From: Nostoc sp. NIES-3756
GTDB taxonomy: Bacteria > Cyanobacteriota > Cyanobacteriia > Cyanobacteriales > Nostocaceae
Reading direction: 5' to 3'
Length of the DNA stretch: 64,000 bases
NCBI RefSeq assembly: GCF_001548375.1
Contig: NZ_AP017295.1
Location: 3,382,501-3,446,500 of the forward strand
The number at the start of each line of letters is the position of its first letter. Positions within the stretch are counted from its first letter, which is position 1. A model generated the notes under the pieces. That model was given only the letters and a program-made list of their open reading frames with translations, was not told where the DNA came from and did no database searches. The position numbers and the translations under genes were made by a program. Of the stretch, positions 1 to 8,863 are shown piece by piece.

Positions 1-36
1 ATTATCCTCTTTGATAACATACCTATTTTTAAGGAA

Positions 37-49
37 GGGCAAGATGCCC
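37..49 (-). terminator. Possible terminator of the Uma2-family gene
   Basis: A 5-bp stem with a 3-nt loop (GGGCA / TGCCC) lies 46 bp past the stop of the minus-strand gene at 95-775. On that strand it is followed by a T/A-rich run. The stem is short, so this is only a plausible weak terminator. Confidence 0.3.
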
Positions 50-94
50 AGCCTAAAAAACTAACAAAATTATCCCGCCAGCATACTACAACCT

Positions 95-775
95 TTAAAT
101 TGTATCTGGGTCAATATTTAACTCTCTTAGTTTAGCTGCTAAACGTTCAGCTTTTTGCTGTGCTTGTTGCGCCTCTTCTTCTGGTGTTGGTACTAATACC
201 CCATCTGCCGTAAAAAACCTTACCAATTCCTGATGAACTCCCAGATATAACCCTAACTGCTGACTCCACAAAAATCCTTGCACGTTTGGTTGTAGAGGTT
301 CATATTTTCCATCTAATAGATGAAACCCGGCAAATTCTTGTGTATATGGGTCAAACCAAAAATAATCCGGTGTACGGAAGGTATCTTGATAAATAGTTTT
401 CTTTAAACCTTTATCTGTTTTAGCTGTTGAGTCAGACAATATTTCTAAAATTACGTTGGGATATTTACCATCTTCTTCCCACACTACCCAACTTTTACGA
501 GTTTTGCGTTCAGTTCCTAAAACGACAAAAAAGTCCGGGCCTCGGAAATATTCTGATTTCAGTTGGCGTGGACTATAGTAGATAGTTAGATTACCCACCG
601 CATAGAAATCATTTCTATCTCGCCACACCCATTCTAAACATTGTAAAAGTAAAATTATTTGTCGTAAATGTAGTTCCGTTTCCAAGGGCGGTTCGTCACT
701 CCATAAATCACCAGGGGGAAATATTACATCTTGGGAGATGTCTTTTTGTGATTCTAATTCTTGGGCAATAGTCAT
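95..775 (-). CDS. Uma2 family (DUF820) PD-(D/E)XK nuclease-like protein
   Basis: This 226-residue protein belongs to the Uma2 (DUF820) family, which is strongly expanded in filamentous cyanobacteria and has a restriction-endonuclease-like fold of mostly unknown substrate. The pattern of the core is visible: Asp81 in GPDFFV, Glu111 in ILEILSDS, then Lys122/Lys126 and Tyr129. The C-terminus (about residues 199-226) is a charged, Gln/Ala/Glu-rich helix that probably forms a coiled coil, as is common in this family. The start is the ATG at 775. No partner gene is in the same orientation next to it. A second, more distant member lies at 52446-53108. Family assignment is confident. Function is unknown; nuclease activity is inferred from the fold only. 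Confidence 0.9.
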   Translation of the reverse strand: MTIAQELESQKDISQDVIFPPGDLWSDEPPLETELHLRQIILLLQCLEWVWRDRNDFYAVGNLTIYYSPRQLKSEYFRGPDFFVVLGTERKTRKSWVVWEEDGKYPNVILEILSDSTAKTDKGLKKTIYQDTFRTPDYFWFDPYTQEFAGFHLLDGKYEPLQPNVQGFLWSQQLGLYLGVHQELVRFFTADGVLVPTPEEEAQQAQQKAERLAAKLRELNIDPDTI

Positions 776-1215
776 AGAATCAATTTGGTGTCAATTATTG
801 GTGCGATTATTTTAGCATTTATAATAATTTTGATTAACCACAGAGGCTCAGAGGAGGACACTTGCGTGCGGGGGTTCCCCCCGTTGAGCAAAGTGTTCGT
901 CACACGGAGAAAATCTGTTAACTTTGCGAAATCTTCTTGTGCTACACTGTAGTTTATAATCAAACCTCAAACCAGAAAGCTGCAATGAAGTAGTAATGAA
1001 GTAATGTTGCGTCTCGTCAACAAATGTCAAAACCGAATCAGCAAAACATATTTGACAGGTTACTTCTCCATAGTCATGAGCTAACAGACTTTTCCTAATT
1101 CATATCTATATTTAGCCGTTTTGTGAGTTTTTGCGGTTGTATTTTTTGTTTGTCTAATCTACCCGTAGCTTATTGCATAAATGGGTAGGATTTTGTCAAT
1201 TGAGGTTTGAAAATA
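776..1215. other. Divergent intergenic region with a hairpin repeat
   Basis: This gap separates the minus-strand Uma2 gene from the plus-strand ABC-F gene. It contains a GC-rich hairpin at about 859-900 (arms like ACACTTGC and GCAAAGTGT around a CGGGGG/CCCCCG core). That hairpin resembles part of the larger dispersed repeat at 25243-25361. Short open frames on both strands here look like shadows of the repeat. No other gene is seen. Confidence 0.5.
859..900. repeat. Dispersed palindromic repeat (short copy)
   Basis: The inverted repeat has an outer arm around CACTTGC / GCAAAGTG and an inner arm CGGGGG / CCCCCG. The text TTCCCCCCGTTG plus AGCAA also occurs, as a variant on the opposite strand, in the repeat at 25243-25361. 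The two are therefore probably members of one dispersed repeat family. Confidence 0.45.
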
Positions 1216-2817
1216 ATGCAGAGAAAATCAATATTAATAGCTGAGAATCTAGCTTATGAACTCAGCTTAGAGATGACTTTGTTCCAAGGGGTTAATGTAA
1301 GTATTGAGCAAGGAAGCCGCATCGCTTTAGTTGGTAACAATGGTGTGGGTAAATCATCTCTTCTAAAAATACTTGCAGGTCAAGTTCATCCCTCAAGAGG
1401 TTCTGTAACGAAATATGCTTCTGTCTCTTATTTACCTCAAATCAGCACTATTAAAGAAGCAATCAATACCGATACAGTATTGGATTTATTAAGTGATATT
1501 TCTGATGAATGGTGGCAAATTCAAGAGATTTTACAGACGCAATTTACTACAGATATTGACCTACAGCTACCAGTCAATAATTTAAGTGGTGGTGAACTAA
1601 CAAAGCTATTTTTGGCGATTGGTTTATCTAAGGAACCAGATTTGTTATTACTTGATGAACCAACCAATCACATGGATTTACAAGCATTAGAAAGCTTGAG
1701 AGAATTTCTAGTAAATTTCTCTGGTGCATTTGTGATTGTTTCTCACAAGCCGTTTTTCCTAGACCAAGTAACAGATGTTACCTGGGAACTAACACCTGTT
1801 GGGTTGAAGGTTTATGGTGGTAATTTTTCTTACTACCGAGAACAGAAGGAGATAGAATTAGAAGCGGCTATGCGATCGCATGAAGTAGCCAGAAAGGAAC
1901 TCAAGCGTGTCCAGACTACAGCCATGCAGGAACAGCAGCGTGCAGCGCAAGCTCAACGCAACGGTAGAGCTAAGTTGCTTGATGGTAGTATTGATAGAAT
2001 GGCAGCCGGAGTCATGAAGACTAAAGCCGAGTCTTCCGCCGGAAATGCGAAAAAGAAGCATGAGGCGGCTGTAACTAAGGCTACTCAAAAAGTTGCAGAC
2101 ACCAAGATGAAAACTCACAAGGTGACAAGTATCCAGCTAGAGGAGAAAAATCACAAGCGCAGAAACTTAGTTAACATTGAGGGTGCAAATCTTTGGGTAT
2201 CAGAACGGCTACTGATTAAGAATATAGGGTTACATATATCTTCAGGTCAACGCATTTCTATTATCGGTGCAAACGGTTCTGGAAAATCCTCACTTGTCAA
2301 GGCAATTCTAGGAACAGATAAATTAACAACCATCTTACAGTCCGGTGAGGTTTCCCTTGCGCCTAGCATCAAAGCTGTGTACCTTGACCAAACCTACCAA
2401 TTAGTCAACCGCCAGCAGACAATTCTAGAGAATATGCAGACTGCTAACCCCAGTCTCAACTATCAACAGCTACGCCAACAACTAGGACACTTCCTGTTCA
2501 AATACGATGATGTCCACAAAAGTGCTTCCGTATTGAGTGGTGGAGAATTAGCAAGACTAGCGATCGCTATCATTAGTATTTCAGAAATTGACCTGTTAAT
2601 TCTCGATGAGCCAACCAATAACCTAGATATAGAAACCACTGAGCAAATGATATCAGCCCTCAACGAATATCAAGGTGCAATTTTGGTTATTTCCCACGAT
2701 ATCGACTTTCTGAGCCGCATTAATATCACCCAAAGCTTTCAATTAAAAACACAAACCTTGCAGGTGACAACATATCTACCCAGTCAACCAGAGCAGTACT
2801 ACCAAGAATTACTGTAG
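1216..2817 (+). CDS. ABC-F family ATP-binding protein (two ABC domains)
   Basis: This is a soluble duplicated ATPase of the ABC-F class, whose members bind ribosomes and act in translation control or in protection from ribosome-targeting antibiotics. Two Walker A motifs are visible (GNNGVGKSS near residue 43 and GANGSGKSS near 350). Two LSGGE signatures and two Walker B stretches (LLLLDEPTNHMD, LLILDEPTNNLD) follow. There are no membrane segments. The linker between the domains (about 210-315) is long, charged and Lys/Ala/Gln-rich, which is the region that reaches the ribosome in ABC-F proteins. I place the start at the ATG at 1216, preceded by GAGG, rather than the in-frame TTG at 1207. The protein is 533 residues. 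It differs from the housekeeping EttA/Uup layout and may be a resistance-type or accessory member; that subtype is inference. Confidence 0.9.
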   Translation: MQRKSILIAENLAYELSLEMTLFQGVNVSIEQGSRIALVGNNGVGKSSLLKILAGQVHPSRGSVTKYASVSYLPQISTIKEAINTDTVLDLLSDISDEWWQIQEILQTQFTTDIDLQLPVNNLSGGELTKLFLAIGLSKEPDLLLLDEPTNHMDLQALESLREFLVNFSGAFVIVSHKPFFLDQVTDVTWELTPVGLKVYGGNFSYYREQKEIELEAAMRSHEVARKELKRVQTTAMQEQQRAAQAQRNGRAKLLDGSIDRMAAGVMKTKAESSAGNAKKKHEAAVTKATQKVADTKMKTHKVTSIQLEEKNHKRRNLVNIEGANLWVSERLLIKNIGLHISSGQRISIIGANGSGKSSLVKAILGTDKLTTILQSGEVSLAPSIKAVYLDQTYQLVNRQQTILENMQTANPSLNYQQLRQQLGHFLFKYDDVHKSASVLSGGELARLAIAIISISEIDLLILDEPTNNLDIETTEQMISALNEYQGAILVISHDIDFLSRINITQSFQLKTQTLQVTTYLPSQPEQYYQELL

Positions 2818-2818
2818 T

Positions 2819-2875
2819 GTTTGTAGTAAGGACTTTAGTCCTTCTTCCCTAAAGACTAAAGTTTTGACTACAAAC
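2819..2875. terminator. Long inverted repeat after the ABC-F gene (terminator-like dispersed repeat)
   Basis: Arms are GTTTGTAGT and ACTACAAAC on the outside, and GACTTTAGTC and GACTAAAGT inside. It starts 2 bp after the ABC-F stop codon and can form a stem of roughly 20 pairs with a short bulge. It is followed by a run of A on the plus strand. The inner words GGACTAAAGTCC and GACTACGAAC recur at 46955-46983, so it is also a dispersed repeat. Confidence 0.5.
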
Positions 2876-3053
2876 AAAAATTTTAGATTTTTTTAAAATT
2901 TAACCCAGTATTTATAAATTACATGATTATATGTCTATATAGTTACAATTATTGGATAGCAAAACGGCTAACTCAATATAACTACAACAGAAGGAAGCCG
3001 TAAAGCATACGGGCAAGTTATAATTCTCTTGCGGATAAGCGTAACAAAAATTT

Positions 3054-3380
3054 ATGAGTAACCCTCTCGTACAAGCATTTTTCGTCGGTAGAGCTGTAGC
3101 CGAAGTGATCAACGAGCGTCTAGAAGTCGCTTTTACCGACGCTTTGAGTGAAATCGGTAAATTCGATGCGGAAGCCAGAGAACAACTACGTCAATTTACT
3201 GACGAAGTATTAGAACGGGCAAACCGAGCCTCTGAGGCGGCTGGAGCAGGACAAACAACTACAGGTAGTGGACAAACTGTCTCTGAATCAATTGACTTAC
3301 AAGCCAACATTGACGAGTTAAGAGCAGAAATTGCCCTATTGCGTAACGAGTTACAACGTTATCGCAGCAGTTCAGTATAG
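3054..3380 (+). CDS. Conserved small cyanobacterial protein with coiled-coil C-terminus
   Basis: This 108-residue protein has an N-terminal helical half ([21 protein letters not shown], then an acidic helix to about residue 60). A Gly/Thr/Ser-rich linker follows at about 61-78, and then a heptad-like Leu/Ala/Glu helix (about 79-105) that should form a coiled coil. There is no signal peptide or strong membrane segment. I recognise it as a conserved cyanobacterial/plastid-type protein, possibly the DUF6825 group, without a known job. It is followed after 137 bp by the AarF-like gene on the same strand, separated by a heptamer repeat array. Co-transcription is possible but not shown. Confidence 0.75.
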   Translation: MSNPLVQAFFVGRAVAEVINERLEVAFTDALSEIGKFDAEAREQLRQFTDEVLERANRASEAAGAGQTTTGSGQTVSESIDLQANIDELRAEIALLRNELQRYRSSSV

Positions 3381-3383
3381 ATT

Positions 3384-3418
3384 TGGTCATTAGTCATCAG
3401 TCATTAGTCATTAGTCAA
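3384..3418. repeat. Heptamer repeat array (GTCATTA type)
   Basis: Short tandem copies of GTCATTA/GTCATCA directly follow the stop codon of the upstream small protein gene. The open frame of the next gene can be extended back through this array, which would give a spurious N-terminus. Confidence 0.8.
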
Positions 3419-3517
3419 CACTTACAGACAAATGGCGTTTTTACAAGAAACGGTTTAGGGATCAGAGTGTCTTTTCTTCCAGGTGATTTAGTAACAAACC
3501 AACGGTACGCGCAAGAT

Positions 3518-5203
3518 ATGGAAACTACTTATTCAGATAAGGCTTACCGTTGGAATCGAGAAAACTACTCTAGTAAGCGGCGCTTTGTGGACATTTGGTC
3601 TTTTGTCTTGACCTTAATGTTCAAGCTTTGGCGATACAACAAATCTTGGAGTTATCCTGGCGGTGTCACGGAAGCAAAACAGGCTGCGCGGCGTAAGGCT
3701 CAAGCAGTCTGGATTCGTAATACTCTATTAGATTTGGGGCCGACCTTCATTAAAGTGGGGCAGTTATTTTCTACCCGTGCAGATATATTCCCTAGTGAAT
3801 ACGTAGATGAGTTGGCAAAGCTACAAGACAAAGTACCTGCATTTAGCTATGAGCAAGTAGAAAAAACTATTGAGCAAGAATTAGGTAAAAAAATTCCCGA
3901 ACTATTTCACAGTTTTGAGCCGATACCTTTAGCAGCAGCTAGTTTAGGACAGGTACACAAGGCTGTGTTACATAGTGGAGAATCTGTGGTTGTTAAGGTA
4001 CAACGACCCGGACTAAAAAAGTTATTTGAGATAGATTTACAAATTCTTAAAGGTATTGCCCGTTACTTCCAAAGTCATCCTAAATGGGGTAAAGGACGAG
4101 ATTGGATAGGGATTTACGAAGAATGTTGTCGCATTCTTTGGGAAGAAATCGATTACCTTAACGAAGGGCGTAACGCTGATACTTTCCGGCGGAATTTTCG
4201 CGGTCACGACTGGGTAAAAGTGCCTAAAGTTTATTGGCGCTATGCTTCGCCGCGAGTTTTAACGTTGGAATACTTGCCAGGAATTAAAATTAGCCAATAC
4301 GAAGCCATCGAAGCCGCAGGGTTAGACAGAAAGGTGCTGGCACGTCAAGGCGCTCAAGCCTACCTGATGCAGCTACTTAATAACGGCTTTTTCCACGCCG
4401 ATCCCCACCCAGGAAATATTGCTGTTAGCGCCGATGGTGCGTTGATTTTCTACGATTTTGGCATGATGGGGCGGATTAAATCCAATATCCGCGAAGGGCT
4501 AATGCAAACGCTGTTTGGTATCGCTCAGAAAGATGGCGATCGCGTAGTCCAGTCTCTCATAGATTTAGGCGCGATCGCCCCGGTAGATGATATGGGGCCT
4601 GTGCGGCGTTCGGTGCAGTACATGCTCGATAATTTCATGGATAAGCCCTTTGAAAATCAATCCGTCGCGGCGATTAGTGATGATTTATACGAAATAGCTT
4701 ATAATCAACCATTTAGATTTCCTGCAACTTTCACCTTTGTGATGCGTGCATTTTCCACCCTAGAAGGGGTAGGCAAAGGGTTAGATCCAGAGTTTAACTT
4801 TATGGAAGTTGCCCAACCTTATGCAATGCAGATTATGACTGATATGAATGGTTCAGACGGCAATAGTTTCCTGAATGAATTAAGCCGCCAAGCAGTCCAA
4901 GTTAGTACCACTGCTTTTGGCTTACCACGCAGATTAGAAGATACCCTAGAGAAATTAGAACGCGGGGATATGCGCGTGCGGGTGCGTTCTATAGAAACAG
5001 AAAGACTCCTACGGCGACAGGGAAATATTCAAATTGGCATCGGTTACGCTTTGATAATCAGTGGATTTACTCTTTCAGCTACTATTTTGTTAGTAAATCA
5101 TTATGTATGGTTAGCACTGGTAGCTGGTTTAATTGCCGCAGCTGTTTCAGTAACACTGATTCGACTGCTTGTGCGCCTCGACCGTTATGACCGTATGTAT
5201 TAA
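3518..5203 (+). CDS. ABC1 / AarF-UbiB family kinase-like protein
   Basis: This belongs to the atypical ABC1 kinases, which act on quinone and prenyl-lipid metabolism in bacteria, mitochondria and plastids. The family motif GPTFIKVGQ lies near residue 74 and the Ala-rich nucleotide loop AAASLGQVH near 145. The catalytic-loop equivalent HADPHPGN is near 293 and DFGMMG near 313. The C-terminus ends with two predicted membrane helices (about 500-550). I choose the ATG at 3518 (561 residues). The open frame extends upstream to 3383, but those 45 codons run through the repeat array and look non-coding. It is followed after 22 bp by a PP2C phosphatase gene on the same strand, so the two may be co-transcribed. 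The substrate is unknown; a quinone or tocopherol role is inference from the family. Confidence 0.92.
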   Translation: METTYSDKAYRWNRENYSSKRRFVDIWSFVLTLMFKLWRYNKSWSYPGGVTEAKQAARRKAQAVWIRNTLLDLGPTFIKVGQLFSTRADIFPSEYVDELAKLQDKVPAFSYEQVEKTIEQELGKKIPELFHSFEPIPLAAASLGQVHKAVLHSGESVVVKVQRPGLKKLFEIDLQILKGIARYFQSHPKWGKGRDWIGIYEECCRILWEEIDYLNEGRNADTFRRNFRGHDWVKVPKVYWRYASPRVLTLEYLPGIKISQYEAIEAAGLDRKVLARQGAQAYLMQLLNNGFFHADPHPGNIAVSADGALIFYDFGMMGRIKSNIREGLMQTLFGIAQKDGDRVVQSLIDLGAIAPVDDMGPVRRSVQYMLDNFMDKPFENQSVAAISDDLYEIAYNQPFRFPATFTFVMRAFSTLEGVGKGLDPEFNFMEVAQPYAMQIMTDMNGSDGNSFLNELSRQAVQVSTTAFGLPRRLEDTLEKLERGDMRVRVRSIETERLLRRQGNIQIGIGYALIISGFTLSATILLVNHYVWLALVAGLIAAAVSVTLIRLLVRLDRYDRMY

Positions 5204-5225
5204 TCTTTGTTAGCAGTAAAAATTT

Positions 5226-5945
5226 ATGAAACTGATCTTCACGGGTCTAAGTGATCCGGGGCTTATTCGTTCCAATAATCAAGATTATTACTATATCGAC
5301 CCTGAAGGGCGATTTTTCATCGTTGCTGATGGTATGGGCGGTCATGCAGGGGGTGAAGAAGCCAGTCGCATCGCTACAACGGAAATTCAAGCATATTTGA
5401 CATCTAATTGGGATTCTCCTGAGCCATCCTCTAAACTACTAGAACAAGCTTTATGGCGTGCTAACTCCGCCATTGTCGAGGATCAGCAAAATCATCCTGA
5501 ACGGGCTGATATGGGAACTACAGCCGTGGTGGTAATGTTCCGTGGCGAACCTTGGTGCGCTCATGTTGGTGACTCACGCCTATATCGCCTCCGCCAGACT
5601 AACCTAGAACAAGTCACCGAAGACCATACCTGGGTAGCCAGAGCCATCAAAGTTGGCGACATTACCGCCGAGGAAGCCAGAGTACACCCATTTCGTCATG
5701 TTTTATCCCGTTGTTTGGGTCGAGAAGACTTAAATCAGGTCGATGTGCAACCGTTAGATGTCAAAGCAGGCGATCGCTTACTCTTGTGTAGTGATGGACT
5801 AACAGAAGAATTAGCCGATAATGCGATCGCCAATCAGCTGCAACATAGCCCAATCCTAGAAAAGTCTGCCCACTCCCTAGTTGAAGCAGCTAAAGAACAA
5901 GGCGGTCACGATAACATCACCGTTGTCCTAGTCGCCCTAGAATAG
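5226..5945 (+). CDS. PP2C-type protein serine/threonine phosphatase (PphA-like)
   Basis: This metal-dependent protein phosphatase of the PPM/PP2C family is 239 residues, the usual size of the compact bacterial form with no sensor domain. The metal-binding residues are visible: Asp20 in RSNNQD, Asp35-Gly36 in VADGMGGHAGGE, the Asp in LCSDGLTE and the C-terminal GGHDNITVV. The N-terminal sequence closely resembles the cyanobacterial PphA type, whose known target is phosphorylated PII. Cyanobacteria carry several paralogs, so the target here is unproven. It sits 22 bp after the AarF-like gene, upstream of nblA, and about 1.3 kb from the end of a Ser/Thr kinase gene on the other strand. No strong ribosome binding site is visible. 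Confidence 0.92.
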   Translation: MKLIFTGLSDPGLIRSNNQDYYYIDPEGRFFIVADGMGGHAGGEEASRIATTEIQAYLTSNWDSPEPSSKLLEQALWRANSAIVEDQQNHPERADMGTTAVVVMFRGEPWCAHVGDSRLYRLRQTNLEQVTEDHTWVARAIKVGDITAEEARVHPFRHVLSRCLGREDLNQVDVQPLDVKAGDRLLLCSDGLTEELADNAIANQLQHSPILEKSAHSLVEAAKEQGGHDNITVVLVALE

Positions 5946-5949
5946 TCAA

Positions 5950-6028
5950 CAGTCATCGCAGTTAGGGTCTAATGACTAATGACCGTTCGGCTGACGCTCA
6001 CGGCGAAGCCAATGACTAATGACTAATT
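5950..6028. repeat. Heptamer arrays flanking a short palindromic insert
   Basis: Copies of CTAATGA/ATGACTA lie on both sides of a segment around 5985-6010 (GTTCGGCTGACGCTCACGG and GCGAAGCC). That segment is typical of small dispersed repeats in Nostoc genomes. It lies between the phosphatase gene and the nblA leader. Confidence 0.6.
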
Positions 6029-6147
6029 TAGTAAATATACTCAACAATTTGTTCAACCTGAGCATTTTTCCTATTTGCAACTTGATACAAATACTTTTAG
6101 CCACCAAAATTCCCAATTGGCGGCTTAGTTTACCTAAAATTTATTTG

Positions 6148-6176
6148 TTGACATCTTGCGCATAATAAAGTATGAC
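6148..6176 (+). promoter_or_regulatory. Candidate sigma70-type promoter for nblA
   Basis: TTGACA at 6148-6153 and TATGAC at 6171-6176 are separated by 17 bp. A second -10-like TATAAT lies at 6180-6185 without a matched -35. This is about 450 bp before the nblA start codon, so it would give a long leader. It is a motif match only. Confidence 0.35.
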
Positions 6177-6626
6177 GCATATAATGCGATCTTAATACTA
6201 ATGATTTCTTATCCTGCCGTTAACTTTCTCATTCATAGAAGTTTACGGCTAGAGGAATCATCTTAGGTAAGCTATTGCGCTTTTAGGTTACAAATTCTTT
6301 GGTCAGGTTTGTTGACAGTTGAGAGTTAACTGTTAACCGTCAACAGTTAACAACCTACATAAGAGTATGTAAAGTTGGAAGCGTAAAAAACAAGATAAAT
6401 TTACCCGAAATCTGTCAAAACAGACTTGGGTAATATATCACTAGGCTCAAGCACAGAGCCAAAAACAGCAGAAAATTACCCATTAAGGATGTAGGCAGTC
6501 TAGTCAAATAATTGTTATCTTTCTTAATACAGAGGAACAATTAGGACAGGCACTATCACAAGTCCTATTCCTGTGGGACTTCTGTAACCGACATAACTTC
6601 TACACGTTGTCTATTAGGAGTCTGTT

Positions 6627-6824
6627 ATGAACCAACCTATTGAACTGTCCTTGGAACAACAATTCAGCATTCGCTCATTTGCTACTCAAGTGCAGAACAT
6701 GAGCCATGACCAAGCGAAAGATTTTTTGGTCAAGCTTTATGAGCAAATGGTTGTCCGCGAAGCCACCTACCAAGAATTACTCAAGCATCAGTGGGGCTTA
6801 GATTCTGGCTCCACTATGGCATAG
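6627..6824 (+). CDS. nblA: Phycobilisome degradation protein NblA
   Basis: NblA is the small adaptor that binds phycobilisomes and recruits the Clp protease when nitrogen or other nutrients run out, giving chlorosis. The 65-residue length is normal. The family pattern is visible: N-terminal LSLEQQFSIRSFATQV, then helix residues QAKDFLVKLYEQMVVRE and the C-terminal LLKHQWG. The start is decided by a clear AGGAG seven bases before the ATG at 6627. It is monocistronic, with a 680 bp region upstream and a convergent kinase gene downstream. A protein phosphatase gene and a protein kinase gene are its neighbours, but any regulatory link is only suggested by position. Identification is very confident. 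Confidence 0.97.
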   Translation: MNQPIELSLEQQFSIRSFATQVQNMSHDQAKDFLVKLYEQMVVREATYQELLKHQWGLDSGSTMA

Positions 6825-7294
6825 AGAAATTTGTGTCGCAGTGGGCGACCTCCTTCTCTTGCTTAGTTCCCGGGAGGAAAGGAGCTGGGGATGCTGGGGC
6901 GTCAACTTTCGACAAAATCAACTCAACACTTAAACCAATAACTTAATGCTAAACACGGCAATTACTTTAGCCGTCAGTTAGTCTTTACAATTAATCTTGT
7001 TTAGCGCTTCGTGTATTAATTTTGCTTGTGCTAGTAAATTTTGTCTATTGCTATGATTGTTAGTCATTTTGTTCTTACAGGCATTCAACTTTCAAATGCC
7101 TTCAGTCACTAACACCTGCTTAATATTTAATCAGGAGTCATTTATTTACTAACACTGTTGATTATTATATTTATTACCTATAAGGCTTACAACCCAGATA
7201 TCTATATATGTTATAAAACTTTACATATTGCGTAATTATTTGCAATATTACAGAGGTTGGAATCTAAAGATAAGAGTGATGTAACGAAACCACC
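6825..7294. other. Intergenic region between nblA and the convergent kinase gene
   Basis: No gene is seen in 470 bp. About 25 bp after nblA there is imperfect inverted symmetry (CTCCTT at 6850-6855 and AAGGAG around 6879-6884, with TCCCGGGA between). It could act as a terminator, but no T-run follows it. The rest is AT-rich without recognisable structure. Confidence 0.45.
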
Positions 7295-8863
7295 TTAACC
7301 ACACAGGTTAACTGGGGTGTCTGTATTAATAGCCGCTAACTTAGCTAATATTTGGGGTTTAATTTTTTGATACTCCCCTTTAAGCAGGTTTTTACTCGTT
7401 CGGGAATCACCCGATGATACGAATGTTTTAGCCACAGCTAGCCACTGTTGTAGTCGTTGGCGTTGAATAGGCGCAACAGTGGCGGTTAAAACATGAGAAC
7501 AGCGATTTGGTGATTCCCGCGCAAAGAATAGTAACCGATAGTCACCAGTTTTGATTAATAAAGTGACTATTTCTTGAGCCGTAGTGGTTTTGAGATCAAG
7601 ATAGTAGGGCAACCATTTAGCCCCATATTGACGGTTATGGATTACCGTTATCCACAGCAGCATAGGGTGAGGTGCTGTGATAAACAAGAATTGATTGTAA
7701 CGAGTACAACTAAGGCGTTTATAGATTTCAGTTTCCGACAGCATGATCCACAAAGCTGGTATGGTTTCCCCGTTATCATTGATAGGTTGAGGGAAAACTA
7801 TATCAGCAATTGGTTTATTTTCAGGCCAAGAAGTATTTTGGGTAATTTTTTCCTTGGGTAAAGATGGTTGGGAATCTACATTTATCTCTTGTTGAAGTTG
7901 AGGTGCAGCGTTAAGAGTTAAGGTAGCGGTACGTTGATACTCGTTTTGATTATCTTGCCTAAATGAATACTGACTAAGTTGCTGTTCAACAGACTCTAAA
8001 ACTTGTAAAATTTCTCCAATATTTTGGGGACGTTCTTTCGCTGTCTTAGCTAAACATCGCATAACTAAATTTTCTAGTTCTTGCGGAACTGCTAACTCAG
8101 AACCAACATCAGCAAAAGTACGTGGCGGTTGCAGGTGATGCGTTTTGTACCATGCACCAAAAGAGTGGGTAGGTGCGACTAGCGGCATTTTGCCTGTGAG
8201 CATTTCAAATATCATCACACCTAAACTGTAAATATCCGAGCGATTATCTAATTCTTTACCCTCCATCTGTTCGGGTGAAGAATAAGCCAGTGTTCCCAAA
8301 TAAAATTTTGTTTGGTCGCCATTAGACTGTAATAATTTAGCAATACCAAAATCTAAAACCTTAACCAATTCCCCAAAACTTGGGTCTTGAATTACCAGAA
8401 TATTACTAGGCTTAATATCACGATGAATAATCGGATAAACCTTGCCATCAACGGGAATACCATCATGAGCGCACTGTAAACCCAAGCAAATTTGCCTTGT
8501 AATACTGACAAACCTGGATAAAGATAGATTTTGTTTGCGAATCACTTGGCTGAGGCTTTGCCCTTGTAGATATTCCATGACATAGAAAGGCACTTTATTT
8601 TCATCTACGCCATAGTCCATCACTCGCACAACATGAATACTTTTTTGTCCAAGTAAAGCACAGGTTTTAGCTTCTTGCTCAAAGCGTTCTTGCAAACGCA
8701 TTTTTTCATTGTGCATCGATAAGGCAAGAAACTTTACTGCAACAGGAACCCCTCCCAACAAAATATCCTTAGCACAATAAACTTTACCCATTGCGCCAGA
8801 ACCAATTAACTCCTGAAGCTGGTATCTATTGCCAAGAACACGATTTATGTTGGGGTCTGACAT
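7295..8863 (-). CDS. Serine/threonine protein kinase (Hanks type)
   Basis: This 522-residue eukaryotic-like protein kinase has its catalytic domain at about residues 13-275. The glycine loop is GSGAMGKV (21-28) and the ATP-anchoring lysine is Lys44. Further motifs are IHRDIKPSN in the catalytic loop, LDFGIAK as the metal-binding DFG, SSPEQMEG in the activation segment and SDIYSLGVMIFEML. After a Gln-rich linker there is a second globular region (about 365-520) that I do not recognise. No membrane helix is evident, so it is probably cytoplasmic. It converges on nblA and lies near a PP2C phosphatase. Its targets cannot be read from the sequence. Confidence 0.95.
   Translation of the reverse strand: MSDPNINRVLGNRYQLQELIGSGAMGKVYCAKDILLGGVPVAVKFLALSMHNEKMRLQERFEQEAKTCALLGQKSIHVVRVMDYGVDENKVPFYVMEYLQGQSLSQVIRKQNLSLSRFVSITRQICLGLQCAHDGIPVDGKVYPIIHRDIKPSNILVIQDPSFGELVKVLDFGIAKLLQSNGDQTKFYLGTLAYSSPEQMEGKELDNRSDIYSLGVMIFEMLTGKMPLVAPTHSFGAWYKTHHLQPPRTFADVGSELAVPQELENLVMRCLAKTAKERPQNIGEILQVLESVEQQLSQYSFRQDNQNEYQRTATLTLNAAPQLQQEINVDSQPSLPKEKITQNTSWPENKPIADIVFPQPINDNGETIPALWIMLSETEIYKRLSCTRYNQFLFITAPHPMLLWITVIHNRQYGAKWLPYYLDLKTTTAQEIVTLLIKTGDYRLLFFARESPNRCSHVLTATVAPIQRQRLQQWLAVAKTFVSSGDSRTSKNLLKGEYQKIKPQILAKLAAINTDTPVNLCG

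Larger units (their letters stand above)
5946..6626. other. Long leader/intergenic region upstream of nblA
   Basis: No coding frame is seen in 680 bp. It holds heptamer arrays with an embedded palindromic segment (5950-6028), a sigma70-like promoter candidate (6148-6176) and a block of GTTAAC/CAGTTGA words with internal inverted symmetry (about 6310-6354). I found no exact GTAN8TAC NtcA site. The length suggests a long untranslated leader or several promoters for nblA. Confidence 0.6.

Noticed and set aside
761..963. Overlapping 63-codon open frames on both strands
   Set aside because: They cross a hairpin repeat and mirror each other, with no ribosome binding site or protein-like pattern.
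5946..6626. NtcA site upstream of nblA
   Set aside because: I scanned for GTAN8TAC and found only partial matches.
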